A DNA stretch of 64,000 bases from Phallus indusiatus (GCA_027605045.1 JAQFWX010000091.1:1-64000); one strand, 5' to 3'; numbered from the stretch's first letter, positions 28,942 through 43,400 are shown. Notes: generated by a model from the sequence alone, not told the origin. A program made the numbers and translations.

Positions 28942-31878
28942 TCAGTTCTGAGCAGATTTGGCCATCTTGGAGAGAAATTTACTCAGCTATCTGGAGCAAA
29001 AAAATAACTAGTAACTCACCAGGTTCAGTGCACTTCCAGCTTTGAACCATTCAATTTGGCCTTCATTGAATGAATGAGCGAGAGATATCTCCTATTACAC
29101 AATCAGGACCTGGTCAATACTAAATGCAAGCTCTTTGACGTACGTCTTTGGAACCATCCTTGTGTTTAACCACCAAAGTCAAGTTCTTGCCGGGGGCAAA
29201 AGACTCAAGACCGACGAGATCAACCTTGTCGTCAGGCTGGACCTTGTCATAGTCCGCTGGATCAACGAAAGTTAATGCCAGCATGCCTTGCTTCTTCAAG
29301 TTAGTCTCATGAATACGAGCGAAAGATCTAACAATGATCGCTAATCCACCAAGATAACGAGGTTCCAACGCAGCATGTTCACGGGAAGAGCCTTCACCAT
29401 AGTTGTGATCGCCTGTGAAAATGATTAAAAAAAGTACCTCAAAATAAGCTCGCGGTAACTTACCGATGACAACCCAGGGTTTGTTGTTAGCCTTGTACCA
29501 TGCGGCGGTGGCCGGGACTGTGCCCCATTCACCAGTAACCTTGTTCTGTATATTGTTAGCTTCACCATTCTCGGCGTTGATGGCACCAATCAAACAATTT
29601 TCTATCATATTTTGCTTTAATAAAAATTTAACAATAAGTTAAGCGACAGGCTCACGGGAAATATTCTGCAAGTGTCCACGGTACTTGAGCCAAGGACCTC
29701 CAGCACTAATGTGGTCGGTTGCTAATAAAAAATTATGTGATGAACAGTCCCTAGCGCTGCTCTCAACAAAAAGACACTTACTGCACTTCCCTTTAACCTT
29801 AATTAAAACCGGAAGGTCTACGGGGTTCAAGTTGTCCCATGGCTGGAATGGTTCCAAAAGTTGGAGTCGGTCACTCTTAGGATCAACAGCCACTTGGACA
29901 CTTGAGCGATCTTGTGGTGGTGGTTGGAAGGTGTCTTGACCTGGATCGTATCCGCGAGGAGGAAGTTCATATCCGGAAGGATTAGTGAATTTGAAGGGTT
30001 TCCCATCAGTACCAGTGAGAGTGTCAACCAAGGGGTTGAAAGTCAAGTCACCAGCGAAAGCCATAGCAGTGACAATATCGGGAGAGGCGACGAAAGCGTG
30101 GGTAGCTGGGTTAGCATCATTACGACCGGTGAAGTTACGGTTATACGAGGTTATGACTATGGAACATCTTAGAACACGGGAAATTGTGTGCGAGATAGCT
30201 GTTACGTACTAGAGTTAGCTTCACCCTTCTTAACGTCCTTTCTGTCCCATTGACCGATACAAGGACCACATGCATTAGCTAGGACTAGTCCACCAACTTG
30301 TTCAAAGGCCTCAATTTGCCCGTCACGGGAAATAGTAGCGCGAACTTGCTCAGAGCCGGGAGTGATCGTGAATTTAGACTTAGTTTGAAGACCATGTTCG
30401 GCTGCTTCCTTGGCAATTGACGCAGAGCGAGTCATATCTTCATACGAAGAGTTCGTGCAAGATCCAATGAGTGCAACTTTGAGTTCTTGGGGCCAGTTGT
30501 TCTTTTTCACCTCTTCAGCAAATTTGGAAATTGGGGTAGCAAGATCGGGAGTGAAAGGTCCATTGATGTGAGGTTCGAGCTCAGAAAGGTTCTGCAAGCA
30601 AATTAATCCCATGCAGTAGAATAAACATAATAACCCACAATGTCAATAACTTGGTCATACTCGGCACCCTGATCGGCTTTCAAGTTGTAAGCGAACTGTT
30701 CAGCGTATTTGGCAATTTCAGGACGTTTTGTGGCATTCAGATAATCCGCCATTCGGCGATTAAATGGAAAGAGGGAAGTGGTAGCACCAATCTCAGCACC
30801 CATGTTGCAGATCGTACCCATACCAGTGCAGGACAAGGATTCAACACCAGACCCCGTATATTCAACGATAGCACCTGTGCCACCTTTAACAGTGAGTATT
30901 CCAGCTACTTTGAGGATAACGTCCTTGGGTGTTGTCCAGCCGCCGATTTTACCAGTCAAATTGACACCAATAACCTTAGGGCACTTGAGTTCCCATGGAA
31001 TTCCGGCCATGACATCGACAGCGTCGGCGCCACCAACACCACAGGCAATCATACCAAGACCACCAGCATTGGGCGTGTGCGAGTCTGTACCAATCATAAG
31101 ACCACCGGGGAAAGCATAATTTTCCAGAATAATTTGATGGATGATGCCTGAACCAGGCTTCCAAAATCCAATACCATACTGCACAAAAGATAAGCATCAA
31201 TCAGTAGGTAGAAATGTATGCTTAGGGTATACCTTCGCAGTAGCAGTAGCCAAAAAGTCGTAAACCTCCTTGTTGATGCTGATTGCACGAGCCAAATCCT
31301 TCTCTCCACCAATTTGTGCCTCAATAAGATGGTCACAGTGCACCGTTGTTGGAACTGCAGTAGTGGGAATCCCGGCGGACATGAACTGTAATAAAGCCAT
31401 CTATATCCAATCCAAATTAGAAATGTACCTGACAAATAATTCACTAGCTTACTTGGGCCGTAGCATCTTGACAAGCCACACGCTAAACACCGTTAGCAAG
31501 TTTGTAATTGTTTACCATCAAGAAAACCAAACTCACATCAGGTCGTAATTTCAGATAACTAACACCACGGGTAATGTCCTGGTTATGAGGATCGTCCAGA
31601 TGACCATACAGTATCTTCTCAGAAAGAGTCAATGGACGGTTGAGTCTGAAAGGGTACATGTAATTAAAACCATGAGAAAATAAAATGGTATCAACATACC
31701 TTTGGCGAACAATGGCAAGGTTGTCCTCAATCCGTTGATAGTTGATGAATTTCCCTTTTTCTAAGTTAGACATGGCAACTTGAGTGTCGCCAATTCGAGG
31801 AACGGCCGTAGCCATACCCGCCGCAAGACGTTGTACGGCACGCAGTGCATTAGCTGTTCTGTTGGACAGGTTCAACAT
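28942..31878 (-). CDS. ACO1: Mitochondrial aconitate hydratase
   Basis: Aconitase of the citric acid cycle, interconverting citrate and isocitrate with a [4Fe-4S] cluster. Twelve exons join to 783 residues: 31878-31700, 31645-31537, 31482-31453, 31400-31233, 31178-30639, 30591-30210, 30156-29782, 29721-29656, 29601-29464, 29412-29144, 29091-29020 and 28965-28942. The Arg-rich, acid-poor N-terminus ([19 protein letters not shown]) is a mitochondrial presequence. Landmarks: [27 protein letters not shown], the cluster cysteines in [11 protein letters not shown] and [30 protein letters not shown] and [15 protein letters not shown] with the active-site Ser. Length and motif order are those of the mitochondrial enzyme. 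Head to head with ASK1. Confidence 0.98.
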
Positions 31879-32112
31879 CCTGCACCACGAAGAAAGCTAC
31901 GTCGAGGAAGGTATAATGTGATTAGTTTGAAAGAAAGAGGAGTCAATGGTCTGGGAAAAAACGTGACTGGAGACGGGACGTTGGATTTCGGAAACGGTTT
32001 TCCGGTTGGACGCTCCGCTTCGGAACATGCAGAGCGATGATGTAATTTATGTGACACGTGACAAACGCGCTTTCTCCTCGAGGACGGTTCATTGGAAATC
32101 AGTTTTACAACA
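31879..32112. promoter_or_regulatory. Shared divergent promoter, ACO1 / ASK1
   Basis: 234 bases between two start codons in opposite directions. No specific element was identified. Confidence 0.5.
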
Positions 32113-34135
32113 ATGGAACCAAAACCATGTTCGCAGCCTTGGACGCCTCCTGATCCCACCACAATTGTGATACCGGGTGTTGATCCTACAGCATCAATAA
32201 ATGAGCAGATTGATCAAATTGATCAGCTGATTACTATCCGACTGCAGGTACAGTTCATGAACTTGAATATCTCCATGTTAGCCTACCATTCCGCGTACAG
32301 AACATCGATGCCAATTTCTCAAGAATACAACAGCTTATTGCTTCAAAATTACTTCCAGCGTTTAGAAAATACGCGGAAGGCACTGAACCCGTCCGCGAAG
32401 CTGCCAAGGTGCGTCCCATACGCGTCGCTCCGCAAAACGCGTATACCTAAATTATATGTTGTGCTAGTTTTGGAAATCCTTTTACGAGGCAGCTGCACAA
32501 ATTAGGATTCCTCTCGCCTCGGATATATCTCTTGATCAGTCTGCCGAAACTGAAGTAACAAACACTCCTCAAGATGAAGAACAAGACTCAGAGCAACAGG
32601 CAGATGAAGGCGACACAACTATCCAATCATATGACACTGCAAATACAACTCCAGTTGCTAACGATACATTCATGCAAGGTGCCCCCATATCTTCAACTCC
32701 GTTAGTTCGCGACACTCGGGCCACTGGCGAGGACGAGGCCTGGAGCGCCTCCATTGAGTCACCGTTTGAAAGGTTGCACAGAGAGGTGCAAAGCCTTGCA
32801 ATTGAAGACGAACTCCCGACAAACTCATCTATTCTGTCTTTACCCGAAGCCCCCAAGAATATCTTCCCAGTTTCGACACTACCGGTCCTTGAAGAACCCA
32901 AGGTGCCCGTAGCAAACCCTCGCCCTCCATCGCCTCCGCAATCTCGAAATAAAGGCAAGTCGCCCTTACGTGAAAATATCCTTCGCCACAATGCCAAGAA
33001 AACCGCTTTGTCTCAAGGACCATCACTGCACAAAACTCCTCGGCATCAAACTCCCCAACACCCCTTCTCCAATACTCACCGTTGGAACGGTCTTGTCGAT
33101 CTACGTCAGCCATCACCATCAAAGCAGTATAAACCAGGACCTTCTAAGCATGATTATGACTCGGACTCCTCAGACGACTTGATTCCTCCGGGTATGTCGC
33201 CTCCTGTCACCATGCAGTTCGCTATGCCTGCTAGACTACGAACATCCCCTGTGAAATTGTCCCTGACGCCAGCAAGGCAGGCAGCTGAGAAAATAAAGGG
33301 TCGTTATGTTGTCAATGCGGCCAACAGAGGTATCGGGCTAGCTTCACCCAGTCGACCTGCCCTTGAGCCTTCCATTAGCAGTGTCGCTCCCAGCCTTCCC
33401 AGCATGTCGAAATATACCTACCCTAGCTCATCTCATATTACGAATTCATCATCATTCAACTCACGAGTATCCATTCCGAATCACCCTTCGACTTCACAAC
33501 AATCTGATGGAATTATGACACCTGCTCATCAAATTTATAAATCTCGCGTTGGTCCTCAGCCTCCCCAAGCGACAACAGCGACCGGTGCGAATGATGAACC
33601 CCTTATCAATCTATCAGACGATATTACTGTGAAGCCGTCCTCTCAAGATCAAGTCTATGTGATGCCCAAATCACGCCTGCTGATTGACGATGAAGCATCG
33701 CTTTCCCCTGACTCTGACTCCGATTTATCCGAGCACAATGAGCAAAATCCATCTAACGGATTTCTCTACGCAACACAGAACAATGTTCAAACAGATGATT
33801 CGTTTAGTGATGATGGCGAAGACTCATTCACAAATATCGGCCGGCCAGCTGGTCAGCTGCATCCGGTCATTGATATGTTTGCTCAGTTTGAGGGAGAAAA
33901 CGTTAATGTTGATGATGATTCGTTTGATCAAGACTCTTTTTCTGCTAATGAAGAAGAAGAGACTATTTTCGGAGGTCGTCAAGCAAACGAAGGTGCAGAT
34001 GGACGACTCAATATCCGGAAAGTTCCCTTAATTGATGATGCTCACACCGGCGTTGTATCGCTGAATCCTTACGCTCAAATTGAACAAAGCCCGACACCAT
34101 ATGTCGGCCAGGGAGCACCTTTAATGCATAAGTAA
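32113..34135 (+). CDS. ASK1: DASH complex subunit ASK1
   Basis: Subunit of the fungal DASH/Dam1 ring that couples kinetochores to spindle microtubules. Exons 32113-32247, 32301-32408 and 32468-34135 join to 636 residues. The conserved N-terminal Ask1 domain reads WTPPDPTTIVIPGVDP, INEQIDQIDQLITIRLQ, then NIDANFSRIQQLI, EGTEPVREAAK and FWKSFYEAAAQ, spanning all three exons and confirming both introns. The rest is long, Ser/Pro-rich and presumably disordered, with many SP/TP sites (TSPVKLSLTPARQAAEKI) suited to Cdk phosphorylation, and an acidic C-terminal third. It is far longer than yeast Ask1 (about 290 residues), as is usual in basidiomycetes. Confidence 0.9.
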
Positions 34136-34495
34136 CTACTCAACTACTATCACATTACATTCAACACGAAACATTTTCTCAATGGGTAGTCCCCCATTGA
34201 AACTACGATAGCATTGATAAAAAAATTTAGGGATTACAGATTCAAAGAATGATGCTAAATTGGCATAACTATGCTGAGACCCGGTTTCTACTTCAAATAT
34301 CACTCAGTTTTTATTTATTTTACCCGGAATTTTTTCTTGCCCATTGACTTAATCAACTAGAGAAAGGACCGGGCTCGAATGCTTTGATTAAGCAAGCGAG
34401 TAACAATAAACACGTTACGTCACGCGTTTCAGCATATATCCAGACAACATCCTGTATCAAACACGATCCTTAACGCATCTCAAGAACAAAGAAAC
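34136..34495. other. intergenic
   Basis: 3' flank of ASK1 and promoter of the secreted barrel protein, with TATATCC about 65 bases before the latter's start. Nothing else was recognised. Confidence 0.4.
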
Positions 34496-35188
34496 ATGTT
34501 TTTACAACTTTCAATCACTTTCGCTCTTTTGATAACGACCGTTTTGTCCCGAATTACGTCAACCAGCACGCATATATCAAACCATCTTGAGCAGCGCGAC
34601 TACTACCCTGATTCAAACGAGATATCCTCTAGTCTTTTTTCAGGCAGAGCGACGTGGTTTTACCCTGGTCAAGGTAACAGGGTGGTATTCGGCTCAAAAA
34701 ATCTGAGAAAATAACTCGTTGCTTATCAGGCGCATGTGGTGGATACGCTACGGACTCTGATTACATTGTGGCGTTAAGTCATACACAATATCAAGACGCA
34801 CATTGCTACAAAAGCATTTTTGTGATAAACATGGAAACAGGCAAGGCCGCACAAGCTCATATACAAGGTATATGATCAGTACTTTCGTGCCAAAGCTTCT
34901 CTAAGGTTGCGCCATTGACAGACAGATGCGCTGGTTGCAATTATGGAAGCATAGACATGTAAATCCCGCATTAAACCTTCACTGAAGAGAGATATGAACC
35001 AATCTTTCTTGTGCTTCAGGTCCCCTGCTCTTTTCAATTCGATAGCGGAAGGAGGATTGGATCAAGGCGTGTTTCCAGTTGCATGGCTGTTTTTGGACGA
35101 CATGCCGGATGACTTCTCATATCACGATATTTTCATGCGAAGATCCTCGCAGACGGAAAGGGAATTAAACGCCACCGCGATAAATTGA
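34496..35188 (+). CDS. Secreted double-psi beta-barrel (expansin/RlpA-like) protein
   Basis: Small secreted protein of the barwin/expansin-like fold, a family often expressed in fruiting bodies or on plant contact; enzymatic activity is not established. Exons 34496-34673, 34730-34867, 34922-34958 and 35020-35188 join to 173 residues. The signal peptide is MFLQLSITFALLITTVLS. The barrel shows GRATWFYPGQGACGGYA, DYIVALSHTQY, the HIQDRCAGCNYGSIDMSP motif with the conserved catalytic-type Asp and paired Cys, and ALFNSIAEGGLDQGVFPV. No carbohydrate-binding module follows. Splice phases all agree with the family sequence. Confidence 0.87.
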
Positions 35189-35364
35189 TACGGCCTGCTT
35201 CACTTTTATTACCAGTTGTATACTAGAACCGAACATCGTACATATGTTGGTTGAACTCTCGCTTTGATGATAATTTAAACCGATGTAGCTCGTACTCGGA
35301 TACTCCTCCAACGTCTCCTGTAGAGATCTGCCTGTTTCACTCTAAAAATGGACAACCTTCATTA

Positions 35365-38300
35365 CTATCTCAGGCCACATAAACAATCACAGCCCGGCAC
35401 GGGGCATTCGTTATGGCGAGGTGAGGTGTCGCTGCCATAGAACCACTCGAGCATGTGAGAAGCGTGCCCACCATGCTTGCAAGTCTGACAGAAAACCAAA
35501 GCATCGTTCAACGTATCTTTTTTTAAAAAAAAATCAATGAAAAATGTCAGAAGAAGGCAAGAGGGGATCCTAACTTTTTTCAGTGCTGCCCTCAGTCATT
35601 TCCGTATCACGCTCAAGATCGTAGCCGAGCCCAAGTACAACAAGGCATATAGCACAACGAGGAAGGGAGCGTCCACATGTCTGGCAGCAATTAACCTACA
35701 AAGGTGTGAAGTGAATTATCATGTCGGATAATCCCCAAAGAATGCTAAGCAGCGAAATACATACCCTGATTTTTCCACCATCTCCGATTCTAAGTCTGGG
35801 GCTCAAGCCCAAATTAACATTCTTCTTACAAAAGGGACATCGTATCGCAATTTGTGGCCGAGTCCAATCCAACTCTGGATGTGTTTGAATCTGAGCCTGG
35901 GTCTGCCCCTGAGCAGACGAGACGTGAGGGTGCTGGTGTGGAACAGTATGAGAATGGATGTCTTCCCACTCCCGGTCTAGTGTGTCTCTCATGATCTTCC
36001 CTCTTGAAATATCGAATTGACACCGGAAGTAAAACATTTGCCACATATCAAGTGAATTCCTGTAGGCCTCTATCCATCTCTGTGCCCAAATTCGCGCTTC
36101 CGTGGCAGAAGACATCACTGTTAGCGAAGCAAGAATAGAGGCAGTCTGGACATCTCCCGTCGTATCAACATAACCTTGGATCACTTCAAATCCTAAGGGT
36201 GTCAAGCCGGTGAGTATGACACCTTCTATATCTCCTCGCTGTCGAAATGTATCAGTCAGCCGGCGAAGATAGGACGAGAGAGATCTGTCGTCTAGAAAAC
36301 GGAAAGCAATTGCAAGGCGTTCGCGGAGCGGGAGAGACTCCTCTTGGAGAATATCTGACCAGTCGTCGAGTGCGACATGAGTCAGCATAACACGGATATA
36401 GGGATCCTAGAACCTGAAATGAGGATAACATTCGAGCAGCTCAACAAGAACGGACAAACCTCAATTCGAACGATTAACCGATTATAATGCTCCCTCACCT
36501 GGTTGGATGTACCTTGTTGTACAAGGAGAGCCGCGATTGTACCGGACATGATACGCAACCTTTCATCTGAGGTAAATTTTATTAGAGTGAGGGACGGAAG
36601 AACTCGTCACCGTCGAGACATACCATCGCTTCGCATTAAACACTCAATAGCTTTATCCTGATGGTTGATGAATAGTAACCAACATGCTGCTCGAGTAAGT
36701 TGGCCGTCTCTTTCCCATCTAATAAATAAATAACATGAGAGATTTTGATAGATACAAAAGCTTGATAGACTTACTGCGCACAAGCGTTCAACAGGTCTTG
36801 GTCGCTCAAACACCATCCACAAAGGAGTAAACAAAGCTTGCGTTGGACGGGTTTTGATGTAGGAGCTGCGATCTTCACATTTGATGATGCTGTCAAGACT
36901 AAACCAATATGGATTTTGACATGATTTATAAATGGGACTATCCTTACCATCGTCATCTAGAATTCTGTCTTTCTCGTTTCGAATGTAATACCCGCTCAGG
37001 ACTTGTAGCGCAGCCGTATAATCACTAGAAGGGGAATGACTTCGGTACATTGACATAGGTGTCGATAAGGTACTTGAAGTAGAAGTAGACGTAGGGTTTC
37101 GAGATCGGCTATGCCCGCGACTCGGATTCCTCACATGTTCGTTGTCTTGCGACAAGTGTATATCGGAGGATGCTTCCGGAGACACTGTTTCTTTATTCTT
37201 TTCCCTGCCGCCATCCCTTTCTTTTTGCAAGTGCTTCGCCTTTGCTTCGGCTGGGAATCCTTCCCAAATTCCATACACTCCCTGATACGAGAAATTGAAA
37301 CCATGAATTCTAGGATGGCGTGAAAGAAGCGTTCGGGATGCTGAACAACAAGGTTTAGATGATCCCATATGGACCTGGGGAGGAACAACGTACACTCAAT
37401 CCAAGTCCAAAGCTCATATAGGGTATCTGTATAAAACGTATCTGATTTAACTATATTAGCGTTGAGATCCAGCTGTAAAACCGTTGTTAGGCCTAGCGAG
37501 CCAATGATACACGAAAACCTCACACTATCAAGACCATATCCTTTAACGGCTCTTCGCTTCATGACCATGGACACATCGTCCATAATAGTACGACGACTTG
37601 AGCGTTCACCAGTTGAAAGTTTCCCTTTAGAAATAGAACGTCGAGAGCGAGCAGCTGCGGAGCCTTGTCCATGGGTTGGAACTTGCGCAGCATAGGCATC
37701 CACAGCAATAGTTCTCCCCGACTTTCATTAGGATCTGCTTCCTTTTCGACGAGGAGTGTCAGTGCACCCGGACGCGGTGTCTGAAGAAGATCCGTGGTAG
37801 AGTTTGAGAGTGGAAAGCGTTTAAGCGAAGAAGGACGAGAAGGAGCATGAAAGTCACCCTGTCTTTGTCGCCCAAACTTTTTGTCTTTTCCTCTGAAGGA
37901 TAGCCCACTTAAACTTCCAGCCAGGTCCTCTGTATCTTCCTCGTCTCTAGGCTGATAAACTCTATAGCCCCTTCCAAAATTGACAGATAATTCTCCACGT
38001 GCACTCCACTGAGGTACGGGAGCGTCGTATATTGTTTGCATATCTAGTTCACCATCTTTGGTTAAGACCGCAATTGCCATCGACACCGTTTGTCCGTGCT
38101 TTTCGTCCGACTTGGAACTCCATCCCCAATGAGAAGGATGCGGAATGGAGGTAAAAGATGCAAGAGGGCGGAAGAAACGAGACGCTGCGGCAAGATGAGA
38201 TTAACAACGATAGCACCACTCGGAAAGTAAATAGTATGCGTACATGTCCGTGTGTTTCGTAAGATAATATACTCTGTTTTGATAGATGGTTTAGTATTGC

Positions 38301-39668
38301 TTGTCAAGAACGGACGCGTTGTAGATGATTCCTCTGCGGTGGAGGACAAACTTGCGGCGGGGGTGGTAGTAGGTGAGGAAGATGACCAAGGCAATCTCGC
38401 CAACTTGGAAATCCTACTAGTTCCTTCACCTTGCCCTGTCTGCGTGTGGTTTTGACCACGAGTATTGCCTTGCCTGCCCGATATAGTTATATCGTAATCC
38501 CATCGTTCTTCAACAGTGGCACGAATGGTATCCCAAAAGCGAACAGCATATGCATCTTTCTCGAGCGAAAGAATCGACCCACGGCGAGTCTTACTAAACT
38601 CAATAGCGGTGATTGGATTGGTATCTCCACCATCAGCTAAAGCATCTTTTTCGGAAAAGCTCAGCACCGGACTAGTGAAATATCTATAATCCCACATCCT
38701 CACGACCCCATCTTCACTGAATGAGGCAAACTGGTGGTGATCGAAGGGATTAGTACAAAGACCATAAACTGATTTTGTCGCAATGGATTGAGGGTTTAGT
38801 GAGGCTGTTGAAGGAGCCGCAGTCCCTGGTCCGGATGAACTTGTGTTTAAACCACCGGTGAAACCGACCATGCCGGATGGGCTTCTCAAGTCAAATAACC
38901 GAATCCATCGGTGGCTTACACCCGCCACGATTAAATCAGTGGTATGGGGCATGAATGAAAGAGAAGTGACCGTTTCTGTATGAAGCCATTGTTGGATAAT
39001 ATTTCTGTCATAGCGCGGAATATTGGGAGGTATATTGGAAGGCAACAGTGGGTCAGAACGCGTGAACAACAGAGCCTTTGGTGTGAATTCGTCAGGAGGG
39101 GTTTGCAATGGAGTCAAAGTATCGTCTGCTCTCCCTCCAGCCATTTTCGGGGTAAACACCTTCGAGGATGTGGTCTCAATATCCCAGATCACCAAGCTCG
39201 GTTCACCTCGGACCTTGTCTAGTCCTACAGCCAAATAGTTTGGATCATAACTTGAGAATGCAAGTGCATTACAGGCACGGGATGACCGGGAAGGCAAAGA
39301 CGAGACTGCAGGACTGCGAAGTGTATTTGGAGGGTGTGTAATAGAGAATCTCAAGAGTTCGACTTTCCCCTGTGTTGTCCCGACTGCTATGAGGTCCGTA
39401 TCTAGGGGATGAGGTGAGAGAGCAAAGCACTACGAAAGACATCTTTAATCATTGAGAATCACAAAATTCACTCATTCCCTACCTTCATATGAATTAAGTC
39501 ACCCAGAGTCGTAACTTCTGCAATTTCGGAGCTGCCATCCCAATCGTAGACTTTGATCTGGCCCACAGAAGTGCCCCCAGCATTCCCTACATTACCTGCA
39601 CCTCCAATAGCAAATCTACGGGGTTTGGTAGGGTGCCATACAATTCTCTTCGAGTCTGATTGAACCAT
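35365..39668 (-). CDS. SEA4: MIOS/Sea4, WD40-RING subunit of the SEA (GATOR2) complex
   Basis: Vacuole-associated regulator of TORC1. Exon 1 is 39668-39483 (MVQSDSKRIVWHPTKPRRF) and exon 2 is 39429-38244, which carries most of the WD40 propeller (NALAFSSYDPNYLAVGLD, WIRLFDLRSPSG, GVVRMWDYRYF). Exon 3 starts at 38184 (FFRPLASFTSIPHPSHWGW). The helical middle contains MKRRAVKGYGLDSV, WERDGQLTRAACWLLF and GDIEGVILTGLTPLGFEV then DTTGDVQTAS, the MIOS signature. The C-terminus holds zinc-binding pairs: CPFCKKN, TCGRSLPRCAICL, FCQTCKHGGHASHMLEWF and ECPVPGCDCLC. At about 37735-37695 the frame changes; a 40-odd base intron fits, but a single-base indel is not excluded. Other exon edges downstream of 37.4 kb are approximate. 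Confidence 0.9.
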
Positions 39669-40441
39669 AATGCTCTGAGTGGCTTGGTATGTTCAGAGAT
39701 ATTCAGAGGTCAATCAGCAATCAGTAGCTAGAAAGAAAAGTAGGATTTATCCTGGTAATAATAAGCATTTGGCGTTAGGTTTTTATTTACTGTGTTTTTC
39801 GGAAAAAAAATACCATTGATAGGGATTTAGCAGATCGGACAATGCCATTACTGACGTAATGCGAAGGGTCGAGTCCCTGACTTGTACTAAGCGCTAAGCT
39901 CTATTCTGTTAAAATCAAGTTAAAACAGATGGAGAAAGAGTCGGTGTTCAATAAAATATAGCAAGCAGATCAAGAGTGGGATGGAAATGATTGGGGAATT
40001 CCAAAGCCGCGGGAGAGGGGCATACTAGAGGTGAGCGGCGAAACCGCGGTGCGCGAAAGGAGTTATTGGAGTGAGATTGTCTGTCGCGGTAGGGTTAGAG
40101 TTACTTGCGACTGGACTCGGAATTGCAATAATTTATCGCTGTGTTTTTCTACATGTTTATTGTTCGTCTAGTACATTTAAAGGACTTTGGATGTAGTCAG
40201 AGCCCTTGCACCTGCGTGAGTCAAGCTGCAGTTTCCTGGGTCACCAACTCAATCAATATGTAATTGCTTGTAATCGCACTGAAAGTGTTTTTCCCAGCTG
40301 GAGAACTTTTCTCTCGACTTCTTCGTAAGGAAAAGAACCGAACCTCAAGGTAGGCTGGAATCATACGTCCAAGAAAAACGAACCCCCAGATCGCTTCAAA
40401 ATGTAAAAGTACATACATATACGGGCATCACAATTTGCTTT
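39669..40441. other. intergenic
   Basis: Promoter side of MIOS and 3' flank of the GH92 gene. GGGTCGAGTCCC at 39868-39879 resembles a tRNA B box, but no matching tRNA body was found around it. Confidence 0.4.
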
Positions 40442-43400
40442 TCAATACTTGAAACCTCCTGTACCAAGTGAGTCCGGTATAACCCTATCTCCCTGACCAC
40501 ATCCCATAGCATTTTCGAGATTATTGGTAACTTTGATTACAATCCGTGAACTTCTCGCCACTAAATCTTCGAAAGAAATCCAGCATCTTGAAGCACTGGG
40601 AACACCGTTAATTGTAATGCTCTCAACTAGAATACGGCTGGAGTTCGGGGAACGGCTTGAACACCTGTCGGGTCAAAACTGTCAACTATGACAGTTGTTG
40701 ATGTCCCGAAGAAGTCATTTTTCAAGGTATACTGAGATACGAGTGGTGAACCGATCAAAAGTTGTGTTGAAGACGGAACAGGGTACATCCCGAGAATGTG
40801 GAAAAGTAGCAGTGCGGCCATTGCTCCACTGTCATCATTACCCGGGAGCTAAAAGAAAAGGCAGACAGTTTAGACAAGAAAAACCAACGATAACTATAAA
40901 ATAAATTCAACTAACACCACCAATTCCTGTATTGAAATTCTCAAACACGACTTTCCGAACCCTTTGAGCGGATAAATCGGGTCGATTAGCATAATGATAA
41001 TTCCAGGCCATTTGAAATCCCGGTTCATTTCCTGCCAAAAAATAGCCTTTATTGAAGTAATGCTCTCTGCGGCGGTGTGAAAAGTGAACGAAAATCGTAA
41101 GGGCATCAGCACTCACACCCGCGTTACGAATGTCTCTGGTCCGCCCATCAATTGTACAACTGTCGCCATGCTTTGTGGTGCAAAAAAGCTATACTCCCTT
41201 TGAAAAGTAGTATCAAGCTCGGTTCGATAACGATTACTGGACCGAACACACTTACCACGAGGATGCTAGCAGTCGCAACAGAAACACACGTCACTTAAAT
41301 TCGGTCATTGTACAAGTCTGACTTACATTCGTAAAATCCAACGTTGTTGTCTGTGCCCCTAGCGCATGAGTGACCAACAGTATCCAAAGGAGAACAGTCA
41401 ACAGGATCAGTATAAACAAAAGTTCCATTCTACATAGACAATTTAGAATTCATTCAAAGATATAGTGATCAAACGCTGTAAAACCTACAGGTAATCTCTT
41501 CTGCGAGAACCCTGTAAACCCGTCGCTAGTGACATTAGGGTCCCATACGTTAACAAAATTCATAGACCGATTTGCGTATTTCTGAATGGTGGCCTCTGGC
41601 TTGTTCAACACTATACTCGCTTGGCGCACTGCAAAGTCTCCAAGAGCGTACTGGATGCAAAATTCTTAGTAAATTATCAAAGGGACTTTAAAAAATTGTA
41701 ATGAAACAAACCTCCAAAGATCGGGAGGCTTCTCTAGTTTCCAGACCGGTGGAAAGAGGGTCATCATAATCTGTGGGTATGTACCCAAACAATTTCCACG
41801 CAGTATTTTGACGTCCAACTAATCGAGTTATAAAATATGAACAAAAAAATTATAGGATATGACTCACCCGTATACCAATTTGGAGGCTATAGAAAATTGA
41901 CATTATATCTGTTGGAGGACATTTAAAACTCCTGGAGAAATGTGACGTACTGTGTTCTCGGCTGTATCAACCAAAGCTTGCCACAAATCTTCCAAAGGCA
42001 CGCCAAGCTCATCTGAATATTTGCCGTATTTAATTGCAAAGTCACCTAAAATGGGCATTCCGTCCGAACCCCCCTGTACGTAACCTCTATATTTATTGAA
42101 GTATCAATAATTGTGCCACGAAAGACCGCATATATGCACTGACGCTTGGGTGTTGGAACGGCACTCGGGAATATATCCTAGTCTCAATTCAGCTATAATA
42201 ATTGGGAATTGCCATTTTGTCATTACCAGTATGTCTCCACCCATCTACATATGCATTGACAATGTTTGACCATTCCCGTGGTGACAGAAGAGACAACATC
42301 GGATGAACAGTACGGAAGGTATCCCAAGAGCTTCATATTATTAAAAACATTTGGTGGATCTATGAAAAGAAAGCATGCTTACCAGAACATAGCATCAAAA
42401 AAAGGATATGTGTTGTCCCAGTAGGGGTTTTCGTCTGTGAAATTTGCAGGAACTAGAGCAGAGCGATAAAGCTGCGGGTCAATTAATTCTTCAGTATTTT
42501 CTATCTGAGCCAGACAATGGTTACCGATGAATATAGTAGCTCAACAACGGTCTGATTTTCCGTTTTGGTGTCAATTACGATACGCTGCAATACATCTTCC
42601 CACAAGTTCTGAGACGCGCTTTGTACTGAATTCCAATCCCATTGAGCAGACGATTTCCGGGTAGGCTTGAGTGTTGGAATCTCGGCTTCCGCATTTTGAC
42701 ATGCCCTTTCGCTGCTTAAGAATGATACTCCAAATCGAGCTACGATTGTGTTGTCTTGCGGATTGGGGTTCACTTGGAGTAACAGTCCACCCTCAAAGTT
42801 GATCGGTGAAGACGCCGCTTCGTACGGAAATGAGAGTGTCACAGAATTCGAGGTGATATTCGCATTAATATATGTTCCGTATGAGGTACTGTTATTCTGA
42901 GAAATGGATACGGCTGAGGGAATATCGTAGCAGGCGTAGACTGTGTAGTTACTCGGTCCATAACTCTAGCGTGATATATGAATATTCATGCGATCAAGAA
43001 AATTTTTGAATATAATCGAAAGCACCTGTAGGAACGTTCCCCCGAGCATTACGCGGCCGCTTTGGGGCGAGTACTGCACGCTTCCACCTTGGAAAGAGCG
43101 TTGTAAGTCATTCGTGAGGTCAACAACGACATAGGCGCTGTCATTCTGAGACGAAGTATAGTTCTCGTATGTGAATTTAATCAAACCAGCCCGTCTAGTA
43201 GAAGTTGTTTCAATTTTAACATTGTTTTCCAGTGTCGACGTAAAATATCCAGGGCTTGCAGCTGATGGGAAAAAATTCAGATAGGTTTCTGTCAAAAATG
43301 GCTATATAGATCACATACCATCTGTATTAGGGACTCTGGCCAGCTTGCGACTGTTAAGTTGAACCGGACAAGACTCAAATTCACAATTTCTAACAGGAAA

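Noticed and set aside
39860..39885. B-box-like GGGTCGAGTCCC
   Set aside because: No A box or paired arms were found upstream, so no tRNA is called.
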